Below, piece by piece: positions 1 through 15,000 of a stretch of DNA of 64,000 bases (position 1 is its first letter; every line of letters begins with the position of its first letter). The notes below the pieces were generated by a model. The model made no database searches. It saw only the letters and a list, made by a program, of their open reading frames with translations, and was not told the DNA's origin. The translations under genes were made by a program, and so were the position numbers. The DNA is taken from NCBI GenBank assembly GCA_902806565.1, contig CADCXA010000027.1, positions 1-64,000 of the forward strand. Reading direction: 5' to 3'. This DNA is from Hypoxylon rubiginosum (taxonomy: Eukaryota; Ascomycota; Sordariomycetes; Xylariales; Hypoxylaceae).

Positions 1-3000
1 TTAAGTATTTATTTTTATTTTAACGATAATAAGGCCGATAAAATTATTAATAATATTTTTATATTATAAGAAAAATCGCCTGCTTTATTAATTTTTTTTT
101 TACGGTTTTTAAATACAGCTAAATATATTACAATAACGCTAGTTACTATAAAAAAACGTATTTTTTAATTTTTTATTATCTTATTTAATTTTAAGGATAT
201 AAATTTTATTTTTTTTAATATATATATTTATATTTTTTTAAAGTTTATTTAATATATATTATTTAAAAGGTTCTTTAGTTTAATAAAAAATAATAACTTA
301 TATTTTATATAAAAATTATATTAATTATAATATAAAAATAATTTATATTTTATATTATAATTATATTATTTAGTTATTAATTTTAACTTATATATTATAA
401 AAAAATTATAAAACTTTATAAATAATTATAATTTATTTCTTTTAAAAAAATATTAATTAACTTAATTAATAAAAACTATTTTTAAATTCGTTGATTTTTT
501 ATTTAAAAAAGCGGGAAACTTAATTAAAATATAATTAGTTTAGTTTTATAAAGTTTTTATAAAATATTAATATGTTTTTTTATATAAATTATTTAATAAA
601 AGTTATTTTTAATTTTATTTATATAGTTAAATATATTTTTTTTTAAATATCTCGCTTTTAGTTTTTAAAAGATTATTTTAAAAGATTTATATTTTTTTAT
701 ATTTATTTAGTTATTACTTTTAAACTTAGATTAAAAAAAAAGTAGTAATTAATTAATTTTATTTAAAAATAATAAATTTTATAATGTTATTTTTAAAAAA
801 AAAGCTATATTTAATTAGAATAATATTTTACTAATGTTTATTTTTATTATTAAAACACTTTTTATTTTATTATTTAATATATTTAAAATAAATTTATTTT
901 TTAGGTTTAATAATTTAATTTAAATAAGTAATAAAATAATAATAAATTATATAATATATAAGTTTTTAATTATAAATAACTTATTTTATATATTAAAACT
1001 TTGTTTTAATAAGATTTTTTTTAATAATAAACTTTTTAATATTTATTATAATATTTAAAAGGTTTTTAATATAATAATAAAAAATAATATATTCGCTTAA
1101 CTTATATTAAAACTTTAAAAGTATATAGCTTTTAAATTATTTTAATATAACGTTATAAAAAAAATATAAAAACTATTAAAAAATATAAATTAATTAAAAG
1201 TTTTAAAAAAAAAGCTGGCCGTATTAAATATAACTTAAATTAACTTAACTTTAAATTTAAATTTTAATAATAAAAAATAAAATAATAAGTTAAAATTAAA
1301 TAATAAATTAAAATTAATATTAAAACCATATAAAGTAATAAAAACTAAATTTATTAAAATTAACGTTTAAATAATTTTCTAGTTAATTTTAAATATATAA
1401 AATATAATTTTTAGTTATAATTATATTAAATATATTCTTATAATTTTTACTTATAATCGGTATATTTTTATATTAATTATTACGTTAAAAGCTTCTTTAA
1501 AAAACATTTTAAAACTTTTTTATTTAATATTTAATATATTTTATAAATATTTAATATTATTTTTAAATAATAATATCTACCTGTTAAAAAAATACATTTT
1601 TAATAAAATTAATAAAGTTTTTTATTATTTTTTTTTTCTTATTAAATATAAGTTTAATAACGTTATTTATAACGAGTTTTTATAGATTATAAAAAACCAG
1701 GTTATTATAAACTTAATAATATATTTTAATATAATAACGGTGTTAAATAATTAATTACAATTAAAAATAAAAAAAATTACTTTTTATTTAATATTATAAT
1801 TTTTAATTTTATTATAAATAATAATAAAGTTTAATTATATATAATATAATATAAAGTAAAAAAAAATATTAGTTTTATTTTTATTATTAAACTTATTAAT
1901 AATTTTTTTTTATAAAAATAATTTAAATATATTAAACTTTATTATTATATTTTAAATATTTTTTTTTAAATGTTAATAATTAAAAAATAATAAATTATAA
2001 AAATGATTTATTTTATTAATAAAAAATTAAAAATATATAATTTTAAAGTAAATATTATTAAGTTTAATAATTAATCTTTAAAATAATTTTATATTATAAT
2101 AAAAATCCTAACTTATACCTAGTTTAATAAGATATAAAAAAATAAAATTATAATTAAAATATAAAAAAAAGTTATAAAAAAATTATAGATTTTTTTTATT
2201 ATTATTTAAAGGGCTTATTTTAAAGCTTAGATTTTAAATTTGAATTTTATTTACTTTTAATAATCACTGGTTTTTATTTATATAAAAAGATTTTTTATAA
2301 TTTATTATTACTTTTTAAGGAAATTTTTCGTAATATATATTATTATTATTTTAATTAAGGAAATTTTTAATAGTTTAAAATTATTAAAAAAAACAAAAAA
2401 TAAAGTTTATATTACTAATAAAATTATAAATAAATTTACCTTAAAATTTATTATTTTTATTACGTTAAATTATAATATTTTTATTTTTATTTTTACTATT
2501 ATTACTTATTTAAATATTTTTTTTATTTTTTATTAATAATAAGTTTAATTTAAATTTAGTATCTTAATTTTTAAAATGTTTATTATAATTATTATTTTTA
2601 TTATTATTAAGATTATTATAATTAAAATTAAATTTATAATTAAAATTAAGTATTTTATAGTTAAATAACTAAAAATATATTTTTAAATATTTTAATAAGT
2701 GGTTATAATTATTATTATATATAATATTATTAAGTTATATATTTTAATAATATATTTTTTTTAAATATAAATTATAAAACTTAAAATTAATATTAAATAT
2801 ATTATTTTTACTTTTAATTTTATTTATTTTATATTTAAAACTAGTATAATTTTATGTTTTATAAATTTTAATTTATAGTTTATACTTAATGTTTTAAATT
2901 TTTTATATAATATAAACCAATTTTTTTTTTAAATAGATTTTATTAATATATTTTATAAATTCTTTAGTTTTAATAGTTTTATTAATAAAAATAAATATAA

Positions 3001-6000
3001 TAATATTATTAAAAATAAATTAAACGAAATAAGTTAAAAAATATTAAATAAAAATTTTATTTAAAATTAAATATTATATATTATAAAATTAATTATAAAT
3101 TTATAAGGTTTTAATATTTTTTTTTAATATTTAAAATATATAAGTAATTAATATATATAAGTTATTAATAATAAGTTTTAAAATAAAAGTAAAATAATTA
3201 TAATTTAAAAAAGTGTAAATATTTTTATAAAAAAATAATAAATTTATTAAAATGTTAAAAAAATTATTATATAATAATTTAAAAATATATTAATATATAA
3301 AATTTAAATTAAATTAATTTTTAATTAAAATTAAAATAATATAACTAGCTTTAAATATAATTATTATTTTAATAATATAATAATATTTATTAGTAAATTT
3401 TTTAATAAAAAAAAACTATTAATAATAATAAGTTATAAAATAAGTTTTATAGGTTTTAAAAGTTATAAAACCAGTTATAAAACAAATATTTAAATATTTT
3501 TAAAATAATAATAATTATAGTTTTAATTTATTTATAGTTAGTTTATTATTAATAAAATTATTTTATATTAAATGTTTTTAAAGTTTCGGTATTTTATTTA
3601 AAAAAACCTAATAATTAAAATTTAAATAAAAAAACCAGCGATTTATAAATAAAATATTAAAAAACTAATTAAATATTTAATAATAATTAAATAATATTTA
3701 TAATTATTATTTTTATAATTTAAAATATAAAAAAAATAATAATGTTTTTAAAAAATATTATTACTAGGTATATTAATAAGGTTTTTATTTATAGTTTTAA
3801 AAAAATAAATTTTAATAATTAAATGTTTATTTTTTTTTTTTTATTAAAAGTTTAAATATTTTTAATTATAATATATATAGTGTAATAAGTTATAATATAA
3901 TAAATATTATTATTATTAAAAATATTAAAATTAAGTAATAACTTTAAATTAAAATAATTTAAATAATAAATATTAATATAACGTTAAAAGCTTTAATATT
4001 TTTTAATTAAAAGAAATATTAGCTTAAAAAAATATTATATTTTTTATATAGTTACTATATATTTAAAAAAATAATAATTAAAAAAAAAGTTAATTAATTA
4101 TTATTAATATAAAAATAAAATAATATATTTAAATAATAATAAGCTATTTAAATAAAATATTTAAAGTTTTTAAATATAGTATTTTTTTAAATTAAAAGAT
4201 ATTTATTTATATATTTATATAAAAAATATATAAAATAACTTATATAACTTATATTATAAATATAAATAAATATATAAAAAAATACTTATTTAAATATATT
4301 AATTTTAATTATTTTAATTATATTAATATGTTTTTTTTACTTATTATATTATAATGGGAAATATTTAATATAATAATAAAAAAAGAATAATTAATTTTAT
4401 TTAGTTTTTTTTCTTTTTAAATTATTTTTATGTTTTTTAATATATAGATAATTATAGATTTAATATTATTTAAAAGATTTTGAATATTTTCTTTTATTAT
4501 ATTTTATATTTAATAAATATTAAAATTTTCTTAAAATGATTTTTAAATATTAACGATAATTATTATTTTATTTAATTAATAAAAATGAAATTAAATTTTT
4601 AAGTGTAAATTTAAATATATATAATTAGGAAAATTTTAATATATTAAATAATTGTTTTTTATATAGTAAGAATAATTTAATTATTTATTTAAATTTTTTA
4701 TAAACTTAAAAAATTATTATTATTTATAATAAAATTTATTATATTATTAGTTTTATTTAAAATTAAAGTTTTATTATATTATTTTATAAGAAATTAATTA
4801 ATAGTTATTTAATTATATATGTAAATATTAAAAGATTTTTTTTAAGGAGAAAGATATTAATATGATTAATAATCTTTTTAATATTATTTATTTTTAAAAA
4901 AATTTAAAATTATAAATTGTTTTTATATTATTTTTTTTTATATTAATATTTAATATCTTTATTATTTAATTGATTTTTATTTTTTTTATATATTAATTAT
5001 TTTATAAGAAACTGATTTTTTTTTTTATTAAAGTTTCTTTAAAATATTTTTTTACTTGTTTTATATAGCTTGTTTTTAAATTAAAATAAATATTAATTAT
5101 AAAGTAAAAAAAAAAATAGTTATTTTTTATGTTATTATATTTATTTTAATATTAGGATATTAATTAAATATTATAAAAAAGTTAAGTTTAATTTATTTAT
5201 TTATTAATATTAAATAATTTTATAATTAAAATAATTTAAAGTTTTTATATAATTTTAATTAAAATATTAATATAAATAAATCTAATATTGTTTTTATTAA
5301 TTATATTTATTATTAATGTTTTATTAATTATTTTAATGGTTTAAATAATTATAATAATAATAATAATAATAATTTAAATATTAATTATTTTAAAAAATGG
5401 TTTTAATTAATATTAAATAAGAATAATAATAATAAAATAAAATTTTTATTTTACTTTAAATAATAGGTTTTTTTATTAAGAAATAATATAAAATTTATAT
5501 TGTTTTTAATTATATTTTTTATTATTTTTTTTAAAATTATAGTTTGGAATTTTATAATTTTAAATTATAATATTAATTAATTCCTTTTTTTAAAATTAAT
5601 ATAAAATTTATATTTTTTATATCTTATTTTATTAAAAATAATAATAAAAATTAAAAAAATAATTTAATATAATAAGTTATATTTAAATTTATTAAATTTA
5701 TTTATAATGTTTTTTATTAGTTAAAAAAATAATTTTTTACTAGATGTTACAATTAAATATAACATTTTATTTTATTTTATTTATAATATAAATTAAAATA
5801 TAATTAAATATATTAATAATATAAAAATTAAAAATATAATAAAATATATTTATAATAATATTAATTAGAAATTATATTTTTTTATTATATATTAATAACT
5901 TAATTCTTATTAATTATATAGTTATTAAATAAGTTATTTTAATTAAAATATAAAATAAAACTTATAATTATTATTATTAAATATTATTTTATATATTTTA

Positions 6001-6176
6001 ATTAAAATTAATAAAAATATATTATATATTTTATATAATTTTTTATATTTATATATATATACTTTTATTATATATTATTATTAAATATTTTAAAAGTAAT
6101 ATTTTAAATTAAAATTATTTAAATAATAAAATTATATAAGTTATTATATTTAATAAATAAATAAATTTTTATTTAA

Positions 6177-6313
6177 ATTAAATATAAATTAAATATAAAC
6201 TAAATATAAACTAAATATAAATTAAATATAAACTAAATATAAACTAAATATAAATTAAATATAAATTAAATATTAATTAAATATTAAAACTAAATATAAG
6301 TTAAATATAAACT
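6177..6313 (+). repeat. Tandem array of 11-bp AT-rich unit
   Basis: About a dozen imperfect copies of a unit close to TAAATATAAAC, with T/C variation at the last base. Differences between copies are mostly C/T, as expected from RIP acting on an older, more GC-rich array. The same unit recurs in inverted orientation near 6,920 and 9,005. Confidence 0.75.
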
Positions 6314-6919
6314 ATTTAAATAAATATATATTTATAAAATTATATTTTTTACCTTAAAACTTTTATAGTATATTTTAACTATAAATAATATTATTTTTAT
6401 AATAAAATAATTTATAAAAAAGAATAAATATAAAAGTTAATATATATAAATATATTAAAAAAATAAAAATATAAAAAATATATATTAAGGTTAAATATAT
6501 ATATATATTTTATAATAGTTAAATAATAAGTAAATAACGGTTTATATATTATATATAATAAAAGATTTTATTATAATAAAGGTATTTTAATTTTTAAATT
6601 TTTTAATTTTATAATTATATTTTTTAATAATTAAATTTATAAAATTAATATTAATAATTTTTTTAATATTATATATATATATAAAATATAAAAACTATTA
6701 ATATTAATAATTAAATTATTATTAATAAGTTTAATTTAAAGAATATTTTATAAAGAAATTTTAATATAACATTTATTTTTAATAAATAAATAAATAATAA
6801 TAAATTATAAAAATAATATTAATTTATTTATTAAATGTTATAATTATTTTAATTATTTAAAATCCGTATTTTATTTTTAAATATTTTTATAGTATTTTAT
6901 TTTATTGTTAAATTATTAT

Positions 6920-6975
6920 TTAACTTATATTTAGTTTATATTAAATTTATATTTAATTTATATTAAGTTTTTATT
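6920..6975 (-). repeat. Short inverted copy of the 11-bp array
   Basis: Four to five degenerate copies of TTATATTTAAC-like units, the reverse complement of the unit at 6,177-6,313. Confidence 0.55.
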
Positions 6976-9004
6976 TAATTGTTATTTATAATTAATAAAA
7001 TTAAGTTTAATTTTTAATTAAAATTTTAATGGTTAAGTTTTTTTAAATAAGTTTATAATATAATTTTTATTTTATATTAATTAATTTTTTATTTAAGGTA
7101 AATAAAATATATTAAAAATAGTTGTTAGTTTTATAATATAATTAAAATTTAGAATAATAATATATTTAAAATTATATTAAAATAATAATAAATATATTAA
7201 AAATTATAGTTTTATTAAATTTTTATATTTTGGTTTTTAAGTTTAATAATAATATATATATTAAGTTTATATTTATTAATATTTATTAGTAATTTATTAA
7301 TATTAAATATATAATTAAAATTATATTTAAATTTAATATTATATATAAAGTTTATTTTAAGAAAAGTAAAAATATATATATAATAATTAGTTTTAATAAA
7401 TTTTATTTATAATAATATATTAATATTAATAATATTAATATAATTTTTATATTAAAATGGTTAAATTTTTTATTATAAAATTTATTAATTTATAAGAAGC
7501 TATTATTAAAAATATATAAAATACTAAATTATATTATTAAAAAATATTATATTAATTTAATTTTATAATATAATATATTAATTTATATTTATAAAAGTTT
7601 AATGAAAAATAAAGTTTATTAATAAGTTAAAATAAATATATATTTTATTATTTTTTATTATTTTAAATTTATATTTAATTATAATTAATATTATTTTTAA
7701 TTAATAAGTTTAAGTTTAATTAAATTAATTATTATGAATTTAAATACAGTTTAGTTAATTTTAAAATTATAAAAATTAACTTAATTATAAATTAATATAA
7801 AATAAAAATATAGGTTTATTACTTTATTAATTTATAATTTTATAAATTAATTTATTAAATAATAAAATATTAATTTTATAATTTACTAAAAAAAGTAATT
7901 TTATTAATAAATAAGTTTAATTTTTTATAAAATTTTATAATAATTTATATAAATAAATTAAAAGCGGTATATTAATTAGTTATAAAGTAAAAAAAAATCG
8001 ATTAATTTAACACCTTAAAAATAATAAAAAGGAAATAAAAATAAAAGAAATTATAATGTTATTTATTTAAACTTTAATATTTTATATTTAAATTTAATAA
8101 ACGTTAAATAATAATTTATTAAAAGTTAATTTAATTAAATTAATAAATTAGTTAAAGATATTAATTAATTATAATTTTTATATATTTAAATTTAGTAATA
8201 TTTTTAATTTTTTTTATATAATAAACCTTTTTTTTTATTTATAGAACTTAGTTTTAATTTATATTAAAATATTATTTAACGATTATTAGTTAAATAATAA
8301 TAAATTTAAAATTAATAATAATTTTATTAATTTATTATTATTATTATTTTAAGAATTAATTAATTTTAATAAGTTTAATAAATTTTATAATAAGTTAAAA
8401 TATAATAATAAAAACTTAAATAAGGATTTATTATTTTTATTAAAACTTTTAAATAATGTTATAAATAATTAAATTAAAAATAATAATAATAATAGTTGTT
8501 TTATAAACATTTTCCTGGTTAAAGTTACTAATAATATAAGGGATAAAATTATTAAAAATAATAAGTTTAATAATAATAAGGAAAATAGTTTAATAAATAT
8601 TATATAATAATTAAAATAAAATATAATTACTTAATAATAATTTAAAAAAAAAAGATTAGTTTATTAGGATTTTATAATAAAAAATATATAATTAAGAACT
8701 AGGCGAAAATAAATATTTAAAATGTTTTTAATAAAAGTAAATATTTCTTATAAAATTAAAAAAAATATTAAAATTATTTATATAACTTTTATTTAATATT
8801 TATTTAACTTTTATTTACTTTTTATTAAATATATATTAAATTTTTATTAAATGTAAATTTATATATTATTATAATAACTATAAATTAATATTAATTTTTT
8901 TTATTTTAATTTTTATTTAAATTTATTAATATTTATTTATAAGATTTAAAATTTAATAATATAAAAGTTTAAAAAAAAATAATAAATTAATAATAATAAT
9001 TATT

Positions 9005-9088
9005 TATATTTAATTTATATTTAACTTATATTTAACTTATATTTAACTTATATTTAACTTATATTTAATTTATATTTAATTTATATTT
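9005..9088 (-). repeat. Inverted tandem array of the 11-bp unit
   Basis: Seven or more head-to-tail copies of TTATATTTAAC, reverse complement of the unit at 6,177. This is the most regular of the arrays. Confidence 0.75.
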
Positions 9089-9406
9089 TTACTTATTTTA
9101 AATAAATAAATAAAAATAAAATATATTATATTTATTTATAAATTTATTAATATATTAAACTTTAAAATTAATTATTATATTATTTTTTAAATTAATTTTT
9201 TATATTATAATATATTACTAATAATATTATTAATTTATTAATATTTAATAAGTTTTAAATATTTTAAATAACTATAAATACTAAGAATTAATAAAATTAA
9301 TAATTAATAAGTTTAAAAATTTTAAATAATTATAAAAATTTTAAAAAATTATAAATATTATAAATATTATATTTTTATTAAAATATTTAAATAAGTTTAA
9401 TAAAAA

Positions 9407-9545
9407 CTAAATATAAAAGTTAAATATAAGTTTAATTAAAGTTAAATATAAATTTAATTAAAATTAAATATAAGTTTAATTAAAGTTAAATATAAGTTTA
9501 ATTAAAATTAAATATAAGTTTAATTAAAATTAAATATAAGTTTTA
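9407..9545 (+). repeat. 22-bp tandem array related to the 11-bp unit
   Basis: Six imperfect copies of a 22-bp period consisting of GTTAAATATAA followed by GTTTAATTAAA. The first half is the 11-bp unit of the other arrays, so this is probably a higher-order derivative. Copies differ mainly at G/A positions. Confidence 0.7.
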
Positions 9546-11580
9546 TAAAAAATAAAACGTTTTTATATTTATAATAATTTTAATATTAAGTTTTTTTAAT
9601 TTATAGTTAGTTTAATATATAACTTTATAATTATTTATAAATAAATAAGTTTTATTTATAAGTTTTTTAAATATTTAAATATTTATTTAAATATATTATA
9701 AATTTTTTTTTTTTTTATTTTTTTTTAATTCTTTTAAAATTACTGTTAAATCCTTTAAAAGATTTTATTTTAAAAACTGTGTTAATTTTTATATAATTTT
9801 TATTAAATTATTTATCGAAGGTTTTAAAATTAATAATAAATTAAAGTGATTTTTATTATTTAGTTTTATTTAAATTATTTTTTAAAACTTAAAATAAATA
9901 TTAATAAGTGGTTTTTTATAATTATCCTTTATTTTATAATTTAACTTAATATTTATAAAAAAGTTTTTATATTATAATAAAATATCTTTAAAAAGATATT
10001 TATTAATATTATTATTAATAATTATTATTTTAATATTAATAAAAATATTAATATTAATAATAAAACTATATTATTTAACGATATTTAAGTTAAAATAATA
10101 ATAATTTTTAATTAAACGTTTTAATATATTATTTATTTTATATTAAAAGTAGATTTTATAATAATTTTAAAATAAAATATAATTTTTAACTACTTTTTAT
10201 ATAACTAATATATATATTATAAAAAAAACAATCTTAAAAATAAAATTATATAATATTTAAAATTTTTAATTTTTTAATTATATAAATAAAATCTGGGAAT
10301 ATATTAATATTTAATTATATTTTTTTTATATTTAAATATAAATATATTTTTTAATATAATAAATAAAAAGTTTATAATTATATTTATTATTTTTTAATTT
10401 AAATATTATTTATATTATAATTATAATAAATATAATTATTAAGTTTTATAATAAACTTATTTATATTAATATATATAATTTATATAAAAGTTTAATAAAT
10501 AATAAAAAATAAAAGTATTTTTTTATTTTTATTTATTTAAATTATATAAAATATATAACTTAAAATATATATTATATAAAAATATTAAATTAAAATAAAA
10601 ATTATTATACTTTTAAACTAACTAATATAATGTTAAATTAAATATCTTAAAAATATATTTATTTTTATATATATATAAATTTCTTATTAAAAAAACTTAT
10701 TATAATTATTAATATATTAAATTTAATTTAATTTACTATAAATAAATTCGTTTTTTTTTTTTATAAATATTATTAGTAATAAATAATTATACTAAGAAAA
10801 AATTTTTTATAGATTTTTATTATTGTTTTTTTATTATATATTAATATATAAAAAAAGTTTATATAATAATAATAATTTTTAAATAAACCAAGAAAAAAAG
10901 TTTTTATTTTTATTTATTAAATTATTATAAATATATTATTAATTAAGTTTATTAAAACGTTTAAATTTAAAGAATTTTTTTATTATAATATTTTATAAAA
11001 AATCTATTTATTATTATTTATTAATAAATATTTATTAATAATATTTAAAATTATATTTTAATTATATTTTTTAAAATTATTTTTAAATTATATTAAACTT
11101 TTTTTAATATAATATTATTAATAACTTAAAATTAAAAATATAAAATTTAAAATATAAAATTAAAATTTGTTTTTTTATTTTTAATAACATTTTAAAATAT
11201 TATATATAAATTTATTTTTAAAGTTTTTATTATTTAAATATATAAATAAAAGTTTTTTTAATAAGTTTTTAATAAAATTTTATTTTAAATTTAGTTAAAA
11301 TATTATTATTAGTAAAGTTTATAAAAAACTAAATAATAATATTATTTTTAAAAAACTTAAAATTAATAGGTTTTTTTTTTATAATAATTAAAACTTTATT
11401 TAATAATAATTAAAAATATTAAAAAAGTTTTAAATAAGAAATTATAATTAATAATAATAATAAATATTAATTTATATAATAATTTTATTTTTTTATTTAT
11501 AAAGTATTTTTTTAATATAATATATATGTGGTTATATAACGCTTTTCCTTTTATGGTATTTTTTAAATTTAATTTTTCGA

Positions 11581-12032
11581 TTTTGGCTAAGATGTATAAA
11601 TGGTTAACCGCACACCCCCATCCGGGCTAATGTGGGGCCGTGTGTTGCCGAGCTGTGCGGCAGCTAACGCGCGGCTACGGCGGTGTATGGGAAGGGGTAG
11701 AGCACCATACATTGGCTTTTTAGTAACTTAAACCGATTGAGCAGTGGAAAGAAAAATATAAAACAATTCTCATTCTTGAATTACTATAGACAGGCCTAAG
11801 GGGCTAGGGTATTCACCGCACAGCTCGCAAGCCTTAAGTTTACTCCACACGTTCCAGCACATACCATCTAGAGACATAACCGCCTTGCTTCTCAGACGTA
11901 TGGCTACCTACCAATATAACATCCCCCAACCCTCACAATCGTCGGTCGTCTGTCTACCATACTGGAAACCAAACATGTATGTACTCCCTTTTTTCTCTTC
12001 CCCTCCCCCTTTTTCTTTTCTAAGTATCTAGT
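11581..12032. other. Transition from AT-rich block to normal-GC DNA
   Basis: Base composition changes from nearly pure AT to GC-rich within a few tens of bases near 11,580-11,600. A 12-bp inverted repeat (CGAGCTGTGCGG at 11,649-11,660 and its complement at 11,816-11,827) lies just inside the GC-rich side. The rest is the presumed 3' flank of the chromodomain gene. No coding sequence is seen. Confidence 0.6.
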
Positions 12033-15000
12033 CTACTTCTTCTGAAAGTATGATAGGCTTCCCAAAATTTTATCCGCAGAATCTACGTAGACGAGACTGG
12101 AGATACGACCCTCACTCTTCATGGAGTGATACCAATCGGTAGTCGACCTGTACTGGTATCGCATCACTTGGCACGACGTGTTGGCCACCCGGGCGCGAAA
12201 GGCGGCCTTGTAGAGATCGTTGCCGCACTTGGACTGACCAACTTTGCCTTTCGGGCGCGGCGCGTGCCAGATAGACCTCTGCGTCTTATTCTCGTCGCTG
12301 GGGTGCCGAGGAAATGGTATACCCTGATGCTGCTGGTGGTGCTGCTGTTGTGGTTGTGGTTGTTGTTGTGGCTGCTGCTGTGATTGCTGCCGCTGCTGTG
12401 ATTGCTGCCGCTGCTGGGGTTGCTGCTGCTGCTGGGCCTGAGTCGAGGAAGACGAATGTGAAGAAGCTCGGGCCGCGATGCCTGCTCGCCACTCGGATGG
12501 TTCCAGCGCGGACCATCCCGCTTCAAATATTAGCTTTTCAAAAGGAGGCAGCCACTGCTTGCTATTTTTCATCAACTTCTCCACCACTTGAAGAGTCATA
12601 GCTAGCGGGTTTTCGATATGCTCCCACTCTGGTGGAATCATACTACTGAAATAGACCCGCTCAAGGTAGAAGCGCGGATTCTTTCTCCCGATCTCCTCAT
12701 TGACAAGGTTCACTAGACGCCACTGCATGTCAAGTAGGAGCGACGGTCGTCCTTGAGACTTTGCTCTTTCTTCCGCAGATAGATCCCAGATGAACAACTC
12801 TATCTTTGAATAGCTATTAGCCGTGTAATGAGGGTTCTTGGGTCTAAGTATTGCGAGCCAAGGATGACGACCGTAGGTTTCAGGAGGCACCAGAGGGTTC
12901 CATTCTTTATCGATGGTATAGAACAGGCCATACCAGGTGTTGAAGCCTTGATATAACTGGGGAATCGCACCCAACCAGTTGTTAAAGGTATCATACTCGC
13001 ACCGAGAATCTCCAAAGCGATCCGCCATTGATACATCCAACCACGACACGGGGTTTATATACAACCTAGCCCAATTCGCAGACCTCAGGCTTGAGTAGGT
13101 GAGATCGGCGATCGACTTACGCAGGTCAGCGGCGCGATCATTCTGGAACGGATGACTTTGAACGTTGGAAACTGGACGAGAAGCCGATGTTGCTGGAGTA
13201 CCTGGGGCATGTTCGGTATTTGTAGACCTAGGCTCCTCAGCGGCCTCTCTCGCTTGGCGATATTCATCCTCGCGGGCCAAGGCTACATCGGGGTCGCCCA
13301 CCGTTTCCGCCGTGTAAGCTGGAATCTCAATGTTCCTGTAGGCAGCTTTAATTCTGTAGTTACTCGAGCCAAGAACCGCAAACTTGCGGTAGCGATCACA
13401 CTTCTTGGTGGACCACCAGCAAAACCAGTTGACCAAGCTCTGCTCGTCATTCGGATCGATAAAGTCTGTGATCCAGTCAACCTTGCGTATCTCATCGCTG
13501 GTCTCATCGTCTCCATTCTGCTTGATTATGTCCATCAGTATCGTCCATGCTTTAAACCTCGCGTCAAGGTCAGCTCTGCTTAGGCCATGTTCCGCCAGTA
13601 TCGCCTCAAGCCTAGGGTCATCCTTGTGTGACGAGCGTATCTCTTCATGCTCCTTCTCCTTCTCCAGTGTAACGGCTTTCAAGTAATTGGGGAAATCGGC
13701 ACAGGCCATAATAAGGTAGTACGGGTTACTGCAATACAGCTTGAACCATTCTAAGAATTGGCAGAGCTTGGCCGGGTCTGAAAGGGCGAAGCTGGGAGTA
13801 ATCAAGAAAGCTCGGCCGTGAGAAAACAGGCGAGTCATTTGCAGTGCACCGGGCTCGATGGTAGCGTAGATATCAGAAGGGAATGTCGGTGGGTCGTATT
13901 GTCCCGTCGCAAGATTCCAAAACGTATAACAGCGCTTATTTTCGATGGTGACAGATATATGTGGTATTGCCCGAATCGAGGCGCTCATATCTTCATGCAT
14001 GATAATAGTACCTGCTGCGCCAGCTCTCACAGTCTCATGAAACCCGAGGAAGCTGTCCCGAATTTCGGAGGAAAAGATTCGACAGTCCGGCTGACAGGAG
14101 CCTGCAATAAGATTAGCAACCCAGATATTTCGCCGCGAATAGAAGGCTTTCCGGGTTTAAACTTACGAAGCCAAAGCTTGACCATATTGCACACCTGCAT
14201 TTCCCTTTCGGGGAAAAGTAGCATGAAGACCTGGTTGTCCCTTTCTTTAGATTGCTGCGGCAAACATTGGGAGAAGTCGAGCCCAAATAGATGCTTAAGG
14301 AGCATTTGACAGTGTGATCCTAGTTCTATAGATTTCAGACGAGCCGGGGCGCGAGGTACGGAGGCCGGAGGATGGAGCCTTACGTCGACTATTGGTCTGT
14401 AAATTATGTGTCGCAAGGCGTATTCCGAGTTGTGTGTTCCCACGTCGACGTCAAGTTCATTCCAACCATTACATCCTGAAGGATACACTAAAATCGAAAA
14501 ATGTTCAGTTACCAGATGGCTCCCGTAGGAGCCCCGTCGTAGGTTCTCTGCTACGTTACGTAAGGTCGCTAGAGTCTCCTCGGAAGCAGACTCGATAGCG
14601 CCAGCAGAGAGTATTTCTCCGACCAAATTCGCCTTTTGAACGAAAAAATTGTACGATGTGCAGACTGTATCAAAGTTTAACGCTTCTTGAGCGATGAAAG
14701 CTGACAGCCATGGTTGGCCTTGGCGAACTATTCCGCTGAACAAGACTCGAACCGACGGAGACCCAGCTTTTCCGAATACCACCGTCTTCTGGACAACCTG
14801 GATCTGGCTTCTCTCTTGATAATTAGTCAAGGATAGCTTCCTTGGTGCTAGGGGGGGAGATTTAGCTGGCGCCGATCCTGTCGAAGAATAGATTGTACTG
14901 TCTTGTTCATTCATGGCCGTATCAGCCACATCATCCACGGCATCCACTGTCTCCTCCGTTGGCACACCCTCCAGCGGAAATTCTTGCGCTCCAGTAAAGC

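Larger units (their letters stand above)
1..11580. repeat. RIP-type AT-rich isochore, no intact genes
   Basis: Almost entirely A and T for 11.5 kb. Stop codons occur in all frames and no ORF of useful length exists on either strand. CpA and TpG are visibly scarce while TpA is very common, the footprint expected when CpA is mutated to TpA on both strands by repeat-induced point mutation. The few remaining C and G bases are scattered. No transposon domain, terminal repeat or telomeric TTAGGG array can be read, so the original elements cannot be named. Several short tandem arrays are present and listed separately. Known biology: such blocks in Pezizomycotina are dead transposons packed as H3K9-methylated heterochromatin. 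Applying that here is an inference from composition. Confidence 0.85.

Noticed and set aside
6177..9545. CRISPR-like array
   Set aside because: Units are contiguous 11- or 22-bp tandem repeats without unique spacers, and the DNA is eukaryotic nuclear.
12126..12601. Leu-rich, Ala-rich and Ser-rich ORFs on both strands
   Set aside because: These are other-frame readings of the CAG-type repeat that encodes poly-Gln in the chromodomain protein.
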